64,000 bases of DNA from Zygophlyctis sp. KS116. Its lineage: Eukaryota > Chytridiomycota. Positions 31,787 through 43,296 of this stretch are shown here, one piece after another. The position numbers and the translations under genes are program-made. Position 1 is the first letter of the stretch. Each line of letters begins with the position of its first letter. The notes beneath the pieces were generated by a model. The model saw nothing but the letters and a program-made list of their open reading frames with translations. It did not search any database and had not been told where the DNA came from. Location: assembly GCA_054661495.1 (NCBI GenBank), contig BAAFSQ010000006.1, positions 34,161 through 98,160 on the forward strand. The letters are read 5' to 3'.

Positions 31787-33567
31787 ATGGCCAAACAGAA
31801 ATTGGTGGTTTTTGATACAACTCTCAGGGACGGGGAACAGAGTCCAGGCGTAACTCTAAATTTAAATGAAAAATTGGAAATTGCAAAACAACTCTCGAGG
31901 CTCGGGGTAGATGTCTGTGAAGCTGGATTTCCAATTGCTTCTCAGGGGGATTTTGAGGCCGTTGAGGCGATTGCTAAAGAAGTTGGTCCATTGACAATCG
32001 GAAGAGAAAATCCAATGGTAATTTGTGCATTGGCAAGATGCGTTCAGGGGGATATGAAGAGAGCTTTTGATGCCGTGAAATTCGCTCCGTTACATAGAAT
32101 TCATATATTCTTGGCAACTAGTGATATTCACTTGAAATATAAATTAAAAATTTCAAGGGAAGAATGTATTCAGAGAGCTGTAAATTCAGTAAAATATGTC
32201 AAGGAATTGGGTTGTAATGATATTGAATTTTCTCCAGAAGATGCTGGAAGATCAGAAAAGGAATTCTTGGTTAAAGTTTTGGGAGCAGTGGTAGAAGCTG
32301 GGGCAACAACTCTAAATATTCCAGATACAGTAGGTTATAATACTCCCCAGGAATATGGAGAATTGATTGATTATTTGGTTAAAAACGTGCCAGGAGCTGA
32401 AAAGATTACTTTTTCTACACATTGTCACAATGATTTAGGATTGGCAACGGCTAATACTTTGCAAGGGATTTTAAATGGAGCTAGACAAGTAGAAGTGACA
32501 ATAAATGGAATAGGAGAACGTGCTGGTAAAGAATCTAATACTTAAAATTTAGGTAATACATCCCTAGAAGAAATTGTAATGACTCTTTATACACATCCAA
32601 ATTCTTACCCTGTGCATCATGCAATTGATACTTTTCAAATTTATGCAACTTCTCAATTAGTTACAAAACGTACAGGAATGGTTATTCAGCCAAATAAAGC
32701 TATTGTGGGTGGGAATGCTTTTGCACATGAGTCGGGAATACATCAGGATGTAATTTAAGATTTTTCTAAACTAATTAGGGTGTTTTGAAACATAAGGAGA
32801 CTTATGAAATAATTAGACCTGAAGTTGTAGGAATCCCTAGTAATTCTCTAGTCCTTGGAAAACATTCAGGAAGGAATGCATTTAATTCACGTCTAAATAC
32901 TATTATAAATTCATCTTCTGTATATGATAAAATTATTCTATCAGATTCGGTATTAATGGAAACACTTTTTAAAGATTTTAAGAATTTAGCTGATACAAAA
33001 AAGAGAGGTGTTACAGATCAAGATTTATTTGCTCTCCTTGATGATCAATTACAGACTGTTTCTTCTGGCCCTGCCCATTATACTTTTGAATCATGTCAAG
33101 TAGTTTCTGGATCTAACGTAAAAGCAACAGCAACAGTTTGTATTATAGACAATAGCTGTGACCCTTGCGTGAAACTTATTGATGCTGCTATTGGTCATGG
33201 ACCAGTCCATTCTATTTTTCAGGCTATATCTAGAATTACAAAGTGTTATACAAGACTTGCAAATTATGACGTTTCTGCTGTGACTGAAGGCTCAGATTCA
33301 TTAGGAAAAGTGACTGTCAAAATAATTCCAGATATGTCTGAACTCTCTGTTGAAGTTCCAGTGAATGTCGTTCTTGGAGAAAATATTTCAGCAAATGCGT
33401 ACGAAAGTTCACGAGTGTATGTTGGAGCGGGAACTCACGAAGATATTTTAGTGGCTTCTGCAAAAGCATATCTGAATGCAGTCAATAGATATTTGAATGC
33501 AGTCAAACACTCTAAAAAGGACGATGCGGTCTATGAAAGTGGTCAGAAGATCAAGGCAGACGTTTGA
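31787..33567 (+). CDS. leuA: 2-isopropylmalate synthase, bacterial/plant LeuA type
   Basis: 574-aa product from exons 31787-32525, 32553-32749 and 32779-33567 (introns 27 and 29 nt). It makes 2-isopropylmalate from acetyl-CoA and 2-oxoisovalerate, the first committed step of leucine synthesis. [12 protein letters not shown] stands at residues 10-21, [10 protein letters not shown] near residue 210 and [14 protein letters not shown] across the first intron. A C-terminal LeuA allosteric/dimerisation domain is present (about residues 400-545), ending in a Lys-rich tail. The N-terminus begins directly at the catalytic barrel with no mitochondrial presequence. The sequence follows the short LeuA type of bacteria and plants rather than the longer LEU4/LEU9 type usual in Dikarya. 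It is 31 bp upstream of PUS1 on the same strand. Confidence 0.92.
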
Positions 33568-33598
33568 GTGTTTGTTAAGGAGTAGTTTTTTAGATTTG

Positions 33599-34978
33599 AT
33601 GGAAGAAGAAAATAGTTTAAAGAGAAAGGATCCGTTTGATGAGGAACAAGTTGTTTTGAGTGCATCAGCTGGATTATCAATCGAGGAAAACAAACGACTA
33701 GAAGCATTATGGATGAACAATCATAAGAAATCGTCCAGAAAAGTTGAAGAAGTTCCAGAAACAAGAGAATCTACTGGGAAACAGCCAAAAAAGAGAATCG
33801 CTTTACTTCTCTCTTATGCCGGAACTGGATATCAAGGAATGCAGTTGTAAGCAGTGAAATTCAAGATTAAATCATAGAAATCCAGGCGCAGCAACTATTG
33901 AATTAGATCTGCTCAAGGCATTGAGTGTATCAGGAGCTGTTTCTGCAGATAATTCAATGGACCCTGTAAAAATTGGATTTTCAAGATCTGCTCGGACAGA
34001 TAAAGGTGTTCATGCATCAGGACAAGTTGTGACATTTAAAATGATTTTACAAGATCCAGATATTATCGAAAAGATTAATGCAGCTCTCCCGCCACAAATT
34101 AGAGTCTGGGGATATGTTCGAACTAATAAGAATTTTAATGCAAAAACTCATTGTGATTCCAGATTTTATGAATATTTATGTCCTACTTATATATTCAAAC
34201 CTGCAGATCAAGGTATGTATTCATCTAAAAACTTTTTTCAGCTATTATACTAATTGTTAGAGAGATGGTCTTCATCTGCATTCTTACGTCGTGAAGAGGT
34301 AAACGCATCTGACTTGGAAATTTGTAAAGATTACAGATCTACACCTGAACAAATTGAAAACTTGAAGTCAATTTTGAAGGAGTATTTAGGAACTCATAAT
34401 CATCATAACTTTACCATTGGAAAAAAGTTTGACGATAAGAGTGCCTTTAGATACATTATGTCCTTTGAGGTAATTCTTATTCTCTTATTGTTTAGTGTTC
34501 TAGCCCATTTATTAGAGAAAATATGGAATGGGTCAGCATTAAAGTCCATGGACAATCATTTATGTTGCATCAAATCAGAAAATTGATTGGATTAGCCATT
34601 CTCATGATTAAAACCAATACACCTTGCACTCTAATCCCAAAAACATTTGAAGAAACCAAATTAAATATTCCAAAAGCTCCCGCTTTAGGTCTTTTACTTG
34701 AAAGAACTGTGTTTTCGGGATATAATACAAGGGCCGAGAAACTGGGAGGAGATTCACCTCCTATAACATTTACACCCTTTGAATCACCCATGAAGGAATT
34801 TAAAGAGCGAGAAATTTATTCTCGAATTATAAAAGAAGAAATCCAACAAGGAATTTTTGAAGATTGGATTCGTGGAGTTGAAGAAAGGCCTTATGACTAT
34901 TTCTGGTTTTTAAGGCCTGATGGTACACTTGATGAATCAATTAAACCACAATTTACGACTGCATCCGATCAGCAGTAA
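33599..34978 (+). CDS. PUS1: tRNA pseudouridine synthase PUS1-like
   Basis: 424-aa product; introns of 31, 48 and 26 nt (around 33847, 34211 and 34470). It converts uridines to pseudouridine in tRNAs (and snRNA/mRNA) in the nucleus and/or mitochondria. After an acidic/basic N-terminal tail come LLLSYAGTGYQGMQ, the catalytic motif SRSARTDKGVHA (Asp nucleophile present), FYEYLCPTYIF, HNHHNFTIGKKFDDKSAFRYI and the KVHGQSFMLHQIRKLIGL motif restored by the last splice. The order and spacing match the TruA/PUS1 family. The second intron (48 nt) is among the longer ones. Confidence 0.92.
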
Positions 34979-35052
34979 TCATTAGTAACAAAGAAGTCTC
35001 AAAAAAAGAAAATTAATACAAGTAACTCTAATTGAATTTTAAAGCCAATCTT

Positions 35053-35461
35053 TTATCCGAATACATTTTCAGTCGCATAAAGAACATATCTAGTTATTAG
35101 TAATTAATCAACAGCGAATTCTTAGAAATTAAGGTAATACTTACAAAAATCCATCTTCATCCTTAAAGTCTTGATAAACCTGAGTCAGGAGAGCGCTTGA
35201 TGGGGGGATAGCATCTTTAACAGTCAAGAATAATGCTTGTTCAGGAGCCAACTTTAACCTTTTCCTGATAACAAATTGGAACTGTCCGATTGAAATATCG
35301 CCTGGACAGAGAAACTTTTTCTTATCAATGTCTGGCAATGCCTTTGACGACCTTCCTGCTGCTTTTTCCACTATTATAGGTATTCTGTCTGGATAAGTGG
35401 TTAGAATCCTAGCAGACTCTGAGCTTCTCTTTTCTAGATCATGATCTTGTTTGAATCCCAT
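35053..35461 (-). CDS. ATG8: ATG8/LC3-GABARAP ubiquitin-like protein ending at the lipidation glycine
   Basis: 117-aa product from exons 35461-35145 and 35089-35053 (55-nt intron). It has the family helix start (F..DHDLEKR), YPDRIPIIVEK, DIDKKKFLCPGDISIGQF, VIRKRLKL and KDEDGFLYVLYATENVFG. The stop codon directly follows the conserved C-terminal glycine, so the usual propeptide that ATG4 removes before lipidation is absent. ATG8 is conjugated to phosphatidylethanolamine on autophagosomes. The long upstream open frame (to 35689) overlaps the divergent MSH2 gene and has no resemblance, so the start is placed at 35461. A CACGTG element lies 29 bp upstream. Confidence 0.95.
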
Positions 35462-35489
35462 ATTAATCAAATCAATAGACGCTGACCTG

Positions 35490-35495
35490 CACGTG
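35490..35495. promoter_or_regulatory. CACGTG E-box between ATG8 and MSH2
   Basis: A CACGTG palindrome at 35490-35495 lies in the 122-bp divergent spacer, 29 bp from the ATG8 start and 88 bp from the MSH2 start, followed by GAGCGCGTG. In animals and fungi, bHLH factors bind this core, and TFEB-type regulation of autophagy genes uses it. Use here is inference. Confidence 0.3.
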
Positions 35496-35583
35496 AGCGC
35501 GTGATAAAAACGGCAGCCAAGCACTAATCTGGCGGCCAAATTTCTCTTTGAGTCTGAGATACGAGTAAATTTAATTTTCTCAA

Positions 35584-38272
35584 ATGTCGATTCAAGAATT
35601 TTGCAAAGGCCTTCCACAAGAAAATGTATGCCGATACTTTGATACAAAAGGGAACGGTGAAGAATGGACTTGCGTACTGAAGGATGCACAAGATGTAAAA
35701 TACAATAAATTACGGCTACTGGATCTAGTAAGGGGAAAGTTGGATCAAGGGGAAAAAGTGGAATTGTATTCGCTTGTAAGGAAAGAATGGGAACTAGTGG
35801 TCAGTGGCTCACCAGGAAATCAAATTGCTCTTTTAGAGTTTTTAGAAGTGGAAACGGCAAACGAATGTCGGATCGGTTGTCTACGTTTAAAAGAGGATTA
35901 TGTTTTACTAGTAGCGACGGACGCTCAAGGTGAAAAGGTATTTGCATAATTATATCTCAGGATTAAGGATTTTATTTCTTCTACATTTATTGATAATGAT
36001 TTATACACTGATCTTGAAGCTCGACTAGTTTCTTTGGGAGTAAAAGAATTGTTATTGACTAAAAATACAAAAGATATTGCAAAACTAAAGTCATTATCGG
36101 AAAGATGTCAGATTGCTATCACTTTTGTTCAAGATTCATATTTTGATACGAAATCTTTAAAACAGGATTTGTCAAGTATATTTTCACCGGATCAAATGAC
36201 TAAAACTGATTTAAATTTGGTAGATTTTGATGCAGTAGATTCAGTGTTTCCTCTAATAGGATGTTTAATCAAGTATTTAGGACTATTAAATTCTAAGTCA
36301 AACTTTGCAAAGTACTCATTATGCGAAATGGAATTTGATTCTTATATGAAACTTGATGGTGCAGCTGTCAAGGCATTAAATTTACTCCCTAGTAGTCAAG
36401 ATGGAGCTTTGAAGAGTAGGAGTTTATACGGGGTATTGAATCATTGTCAGACTGCTCAAGGATGTAGACTTTTATCTCAGTGGTTAAGACAACCCCTTCT
36501 GAATTTGAATGAGATTGGTATGATTTTAAATTGTTGATTTTAGAAAAAAGACAGGATATTGTTGAATCTTTTGTAACTGATAATCTTTTTCGTCAAGATG
36601 TCCAGGTATCTCTATAATTATTTTTGCTAATTTAAAGGAGCATTTGAAAAAGTTTCCAGACTTGCAAAGGATGGCACAAAGGTTTGGAAGAGAAAAGGCA
36701 AATTTACAGGATGTCATTAGAGTGTATCAGGTCGTTATAGCGCTCCCAGATTTTTTGGAAACTTTGCAAGGCGTGTCCGGACTGCACCAAGATTTGATTA
36801 AAGCGACATATTATGATAAATTTAAGAAATATGCAGAAAATCTGAGCAAATTAAAGGCGTTAGTAGAAACTACTGTGGATTTGGAGGCAGCAAATTACCA
36901 TCAATATATGATAAAGGCAGAGTTTCATCCTGAACTGAAAGAAATTCGAGAAAAAATGGAAACAATCACTTCAGATATCCAGAAAACGGCAAGATACACA
37001 GCAAACGATCTTGGCCTTGAATTTGAGAAGAAGTTGAAATATGAACACTCTCCGCAGTATGGTCATCATCTCCGCCTTAGTCGCAATGTAGGTTCAATTT
37101 ATTTTACCAAATAGGATGCCCGTTTAATTCGAGGCAACAGAGAGTATATTGAGCTTGCCACACAAAAAGCAGGAGTTCTTTTCACTACTTCTAAAATTCG
37201 AGATTTATGCGACACTTATGTATCTCTTCAAGATACATACGAAAAATTACAAAAGGATGTTGTCAAGGAAGTTTTGAGTATAACTGCAAGTTATTTCCCG
37301 GTGCTGGAAGTCATGAATCATTTAATTTCACATATGGATGTACTTGTAAGCTTTGCGACAACAGTTTCTAATGCCCCACGACCATATGTGCGTCCAAAAC
37401 TTGTTCAAGACGGAGATATAATCTTAAAATCATCCCGTCATCCATGTGTTGAATTACAGGATAATGTATCCTTTATTGACAATGATGCTTCCTTTATCAG
37501 GGGAGAGCGGATGTTCCAGATTATTTCTGGACCAAATATGGGGGGTAAATCTACATATATACGGCAAGTAAGATGCTTATCTTCACTCAATTTATAGGTA
37601 GGAGTCAATGTTCTTATGGCTCAAATCGGATCATTTGTGCCTTGTGATGAAGCCCAAGTCTCTATCATGAATAGCATCCAAGCTCGTGTAGGCGCAGGCG
37701 ACTCACAGCTGAAAGGAATTTCCACATTTATGGTATATTTTTTATAAATTAATATAAAGGCAGAAATGCTAGAAACTGCAGCAATCTTAAAATCTGCAGG
37801 TCCTAATTCTTTAGTTATTATCGATGAGTTAGGCCGGGGAACAAGTACATCAGATGGATTTGGTTTAGCATGGGCAATTTCGGAACACTTGGCTCAAAAC
37901 ACTAGCTGTTTCTGTTATTTTGCAACACATTTCCATGAATTAACAGCTCTGGAGAAGCAAATTCCAACAGTTTTCAACATACATGTAAAAGCCCTAGCTC
38001 AAGAGGCCAATATGATTCTATTATACAAGGTATGCCCCGGTGTATGCGATCAGAGTTTTGGAATTCATGTTGCTGAAATGGCTAAATTCCCTCCCAGTGT
38101 GATTAATCTTGCCAAGCAAAAGGTAATTCAGCTCGAAACGGGAAAAGTCGAGCATGATCATGAAGCAGAGAAAGCAAAGCTTCTTAAAGATTTTTCCCGA
38201 TTGGAGTCATTTGATATGATGTCTGATAAAGGGGCGATAACAGCCCTCGAGCAGCTTGTTCAAGCCCAATAA
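35584..38272 (+). CDS. MSH2: DNA mismatch repair ATPase MSH2
   Basis: Seven exons: 35584-35937, 35968-36517, 36544-36605, 36638-37087, 37115-37567, 37598-37732 and 37760-38272. MutS homolog that forms MutS-alpha/beta with MSH6/MSH3 to recognise mismatches in the nucleus. Domain order: mismatch-domain-like N-terminus without the Phe-x-Glu motif (as expected for MSH2), connector, lever ([20 protein letters not shown]), clamp, then the ATPase with Walker [37 protein letters not shown], Walker [21 protein letters not shown] and ATHFHEL. The protein is complete (about 840 aa), somewhat short. All introns are 26-32 nt. Confidence 0.95.
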
Positions 38273-38318
38273 ATATGTTTTGCCCCTTGCTTGTCTAACC
38301 AGGTGATTTTGAGAAAAA

Positions 38319-39922
38319 ATGATGCATGATAATGGATTTTACTTTAGTTTCGGTCTGCTCACTGGGATTGTGGTCTGCACAGTGACTTATTATACTCTGA
38401 GTTGGATAAAGGATTTTGCAGAACTGATCTATAATCGGCCGATCAAACATCAATCGCTGCGAAATTCAAAGTCTTCACTTGATCTATTCAAATCACTCAT
38501 TGGAAAAGTTCAATCAGAATCCACCGGCAATGATGCTACATCCTTCAAAGATGATGTAATAACTTACGAAAGTGTTATCGGTAAGTTAGAGTCTGAACTC
38601 TTGATCAAGGCTGATAAGTTGGAAAAAATAGTTTCACACATGATCAGTGAAATGAAGAAGGGATTGGCTTATGATAATCAAAATTTAAGAATGCTGCCTT
38701 CATTTGTTACTGCTAGACCGACAGGAACAGAAATTGGAACAGTTTTGGCTCTGGACTGTGGAGGTTCAAACTTTAGAGTTTGTTTAGTGACATTAGAAGG
38801 GCAGGGACTGATTAGAAGTAAACAGGGAAAGTATGTTTTACCAGAGCATTTAAAGGCTGGATCTGGTGTAGCACTATTTGATTTTTTTGCAGACTCGATC
38901 AAGAAATTCTTGGATGATATTGGGATGGTGATTAATCCAAATGGACCTCCAAAACCTCTAGGATTTACATTTTCATTTCCAGTATATCAAACTTCCATAG
39001 ATGAAGGTTACTTAATTCAATGGAATAAAGGATTTACAGTCACAGGAGTGGCAGGTCTAGATGTCTCATCTTTGCTAAATGAAGCTTTAGGAAGAAAAAA
39101 TCTCAATATCGAAGTTACAGCTGTAGTTAATGATACTGTTGGGACACTTATAGCTCATTCATACAAGGATCCTCAAACATATATTGGTGTAATTTTAGGA
39201 ACTGGAACAAATGCAGCATATGTAGAAAAGATTGAGGAAGTGAAGAAGACAGATTTAAAATCTAGCACAGGGGAAATGATTATCAATACAGAATGGGGAG
39301 CTTATAATGAACCATCTATTTTACCCATTACGAAATATGACACTACTTTAGACCGACAGTCTGTAAATCCAAAAATTCAAATATTCGAAAAGATGATTGC
39401 AGGAATGTATTTAGGAGAAATTGTTCGTATAATTTTGATTGATTTAATTTCAATGGGTGAATTATTCAGAGGAGTTGGATCGGATGAATTGAATATCCCT
39501 TATAGTTTTGATACTGCTTACATGTCTAGAATCGAAAGGTAACATAAAAATATTTATCAACTTGAAGAGACCATACTCATGATTTGACTGATACAAAGTC
39601 TCTCCTGGAGGACATTTTGAGTATCAGAGCGCCTACTAGTCTTCGTGACCGACGCATTGTTAAACGAGTATGCGAATTAGTAGGTACTCGTGCTGCTAGA
39701 CTAGCCGCCGCTGGTATTGCAGCTATAGTCACAAAAACAAATCGTCTAAATCAGTGTACTGTTGGTATTGATGGATCTTTATTTGAACATTATCCTCATT
39801 TTGGAAATAGAATGCGAGACGCCCTTCGAGAAATGCTAGGACTGTCTGCAGACAATATTTTACTAGAGCAGGCAAGAGATGGATCTGGACAGGGAGCGGC
39901 ATTGATCGCTGCATTGGCTTAA
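38319..39922 (+). CDS. HXK: Hexokinase with N-terminal membrane anchor
   Basis: 524-aa product from exons 38319-39538 and 39568-39922 (29-nt intron). It phosphorylates glucose. Visible motifs are LALDCGGSNFRVCLV (phosphate 1), FTFSFPVYQ...IQWNKGF (sugar binding), VVNDTVGTLIAH (catalytic Asp), ILGTGTNAAYVE, INTEWGAY and, after the splice, LAAAGIAAIV and DGSLFEHYPHF with GSGQGAAL at the end. Before the enzyme fold lie ~95 extra residues, beginning with a hydrophobic segment at about residues 7-31 (FYFSFGLLTGIVVCTVTYYTL), a likely transmembrane anchor. Most fungal hexokinases lack this; plant type-B hexokinases have a comparable anchor. It is 46 bp after MSH2 and 71 bp before SPEF1, all on the same strand. 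Confidence 0.93.
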
Positions 39923-39993
39923 TTGTATTAGTTTTTAGTGATGTCATTGTCTGATCTCGGCAATTTAATAAAGTTTTATTGCCTATACCAGTG

Positions 39994-41129
39994 ATGTCTG
40001 CTCTTTCAGAAGAAGATATTCAAAGTCTATTCATGTGGATCGACGAGATTCCTCTCTCGAGACCAAAGAAGAATCTGACACGGGACTTTAGTGATGGAGG
40101 TAAAGCCGATTACTAATGAGAAAGTTCTTGCTGCTGAAGTAGTTAAACATTTCGTCCCGAAATTGGTAGATCTGCATAATTACGCCCCTGCCAATTCAAT
40201 ATCACAAAAGATTTACAATTGGTCAACGCTCAATGGTATTAGATCCAAGTATAAACTGATTTTAGAAAAAGTATTCCGTAAATTGGGATATTTCATTAAT
40301 GATACGATCATACATGCCATGGTCAATTGTAAGCCTGGATATGTGGAATATCTTCTCTTTGAACTTCGCCAAAAGGTAATCAGAGATCTTCTCAATGTAG
40401 ATTGAAGAATATTTAGTTCATAAGCCTGCGATCCCAAAACTACATCGAAAGAAATCAAAGCCTTCCCTTTCCAAACAAAATTCAGAAAAATCAATTAAAT
40501 CTGATAGGACAAGCGAAAGCGAGGCAAGCAGTCAGCAGCAACGGATAAATCCAGATTTTGAAGGCAATAATGCGCATACAGAGGGATACCAGAATGATTT
40601 AACCCAAGATAGAAACGAATACCAACATTTAGGCTTTACCGGTGGATATAATTCAGGATATCAACCCGTAAAAAATGGAGGCTCTCCGAGTCAATTTCAA
40701 GGCGGATTTCCAAATATATCTCAACAATCAGGATTTCCTCCACAAACATCGGCCTTAACTACACCACAAAATGACCATTCTTTCAAGAACCAATCAAACA
40801 TTTCTAAGAATGATAATTCACAAAATTCTGTAGAGTCTCCCACTCGTCTGCATTCTAAACCCAGAGTTATGATACAGGAGCCGGTACCTCATTATAAAGC
40901 ATCAAAAGCAATAAATAACAATCAAAATACAGGGAATACTGGCGACTTTGGAAGGGAAATAGCTGATACATTAAGAGTAAGTAATCATTTGAATAACAAA
41001 GTTATTTAATTTTTGTATCTTATAATTAAGTAGATGATGCAACTAAAAGTCGAAAAGTTAGAAACACTTCTGCAACTCAAAGATAAGAAAATAGAAGAGC
41101 TCAGTAGAAGACTCGATACAATGTCATAA
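39994..41129 (+). CDS. SPEF1: SPEF1/CLAMP flagellar microtubule-bundling protein
   Basis: 332-aa product from five exons; introns 25, 30, 25 and 57 nt. The N-terminal calponin-homology-like domain is unmistakable: LFMWIDEIPLSRPKKNLTRD, FSDG then VLAAEVVKHF across the first intron, LHNYAPANS, IYNWSTLN, and a conserved LLFELRQK end. A ~190-residue disordered Q/N/S-rich middle follows. The last exon gives the SPEF1 C-terminal coiled coil (VEKLETLLQLKDKKIEELS). SPEF1 bundles microtubules along the central pair of motile flagella, so this supports a flagellated stage. Only part of the gene starts with an in-frame ATG, so it is easily missed by simple ORF calling. Confidence 0.92.
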
Positions 41130-41153
41130 TAATTGTATATTAATAGAAAATAG

Positions 41154-43266
41154 TTAACATCTTTCAAATATTTTGTATAATTCTGGCAGTTGAGTTAATT
41201 CAATAATGACGCCATTGTCAGACATTTCCTTAATTCCAATTAAATGTGATTTAAGTGCTGGAAACAGTAAATGTTCAACTGACCACGTAAAATCTTCAAA
41301 AGAATGCCTTGAGTTCCATTCGATTTCGTAAAATTTGGACATTGAAATTGCAAGAGATTTAAAACAAGATCGTTCTGATGTCCAATTTACCTACGAATTT
41401 TAAGAATTAAAATAAATTTACTTTATATGCCATATCAATCAAAAATTGAGGAAGTTTAGATATATTGGGAGTATATCCCTTAATTAGAACAGGCAATGAT
41501 AACAAATTCCCCTCCGCAGATATATCTAGAGAGAAATAATCCGATAGCATTCCTCTTTTATCAATTAAAAGACTGACAATTTCATCAGGATCATTTTGTT
41601 GTAGAGATGTATTGGCTGAAAAAAATGCAATCAGTAACTCTGAAATATTTAGAGGCTGATCAAATTTAATCCTAGAAAAGTTTGCAAAGCCATAAATGAT
41701 CACTTGAAAAAAGAATACGTTACTTATTCGTTTAAAATCAACCATTAGAAGCCTAGTCTGATGCTGAATTAGCGCACGAAAGTCATCTACAAGTCCAATA
41801 AATGTATGTTCACGAAATAGTTCGGTAATTATGGCATTCTCATTATTTTCTATTGAGACCCGTAGTTCCAAAACTGAAATCAATTGCACATCAACGATTT
41901 CATGCTTCTTTATAATATTTTCTTGTAAATCTTTCTTATTTGTATTCAAGTCAGTTATACTATCTGAGTTTTTTGCATTGAAATCCAGAATTTTTAGTAC
42001 CTGACTAGAAATACCAGACTTTGGTAGTAAAAACGAATCCAGAGTACGTGTAGCACTATCAGTTCTTACCAACTTATGTTCCGGTTGCTTGGTTGGAGTT
42101 TCTTGCTTGGAAACTTTCACCTCTGTCATATCATATTGTGGAATAAGCGACTGAAATTATTTAAAAAGTAATTACCTGAGTAAGAAAACTCCTAGAAGAG
42201 TTACTCTCTGCCAAACAAGAGGAAAAGTGATCACGAATTTTTTCCACTATAAAGTCTTCATAAAGAAAATGAACTTGCTGTTTTGTTGGATGAACATTGA
42301 CATCTACATTTTCAGACTTTAAGATCAATGATAAATACACAAATGGATGCGCATGTTTTGGCAGAAAAGCAGAGTATAAACCTTCAATACTCTTTTTCAA
42401 CATTGAATGCACTACCAATCTTTCTTTCATATATTAACCTTTAAAATCTTACCATTTATGAAAAGAATAAATGTGAACTTCTTTTCACTATAATTAGCAT
42501 TTGAAATAAATCCTAGAGCCTTGAATCCTAGATCTGAATCTTGTACACTGACCGGCAAAAGCTCTTTGACTATAGATTTCCCATAAATCAGTCCAATATT
42601 TGATAAAATAGAAGAATTTGAAGGTGTACAAATATCCCAAGAGCTCGTTCCATGTTTTTTACACATAAACGACACTGATGGATTATGTATAGAGTATAAT
42701 TGACAAACTTCTAAAATCCGTGCATATTCTTCATTTAAATTCTTCAAAGCCTTTTTTCTGGCAGGTACATTATAAAACATATCTTGTATAGTGATCATTG
42801 TACCTTGATTTCCAGCAATCGGCTTTGGAGACTCTAAAATCTTTCCATTTTCATATTTTGCAATCCACTATTAATTATCTAAAAAATATCGTACTGCAAC
42901 ATCTTGATCTGCAGTTTTCGTCCTGATACTTACATGTCCGACATGTGTCATTGATGCCAATGCTTCTCCTCTGAACCCAAATGTTTGAATTCTAGATAGA
43001 TCAGAGAATTTAGCCAGTTTAGAAGTAGTAAATCTCTCACACACAATATCCAAATCTTTATAGTTTATGCCGATCCCATTATCAGTTACGATGAGCGATT
43101 TAAGTCCGCCGCCCAGTACCGAGATGGCAATTGTTGATGCTCTTGCGTCTAATGAATTCTCTAAAAGCTCTTTCAGTGCATTTGCAGGCCTTTGTAATAC
43201 TTCACCTGCAGCAATCTTATTAATAGTTTCCTGATCTAATTTATGAATTCGTTGTGGCTCTTGCAT
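41154..43266 (-). CDS. MLH1: DNA mismatch repair protein MLH1
   Basis: 666-aa product from five exons; introns of 27, 29, 25 and 31 nt. MutL homolog that pairs with PMS1/PMS2. The GHKL ATPase has [43 protein letters not shown] and GNQGTMI...[11 protein letters not shown], followed by [12 protein letters not shown]. The C-terminal domain ends exactly in the MLH1-specific FERC tetrapeptide, whose terminal cysteine contributes to the endonuclease site of the partner. Splicing restores [12 protein letters not shown] and [14 protein letters not shown]. The start is 30 bp from that of the divergent PHO81-like gene. Confidence 0.95.
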
Positions 43267-43296
43267 ACGGTTGAGTTTCAGGCTTGCGCCCAGAGC

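Noticed and set aside
35462-35689. N-terminal extension of ATG8 (long open frame)
   Set aside because: It overlaps the divergent MSH2 gene and has no similarity; the ATG8 family starts at the internal methionine.
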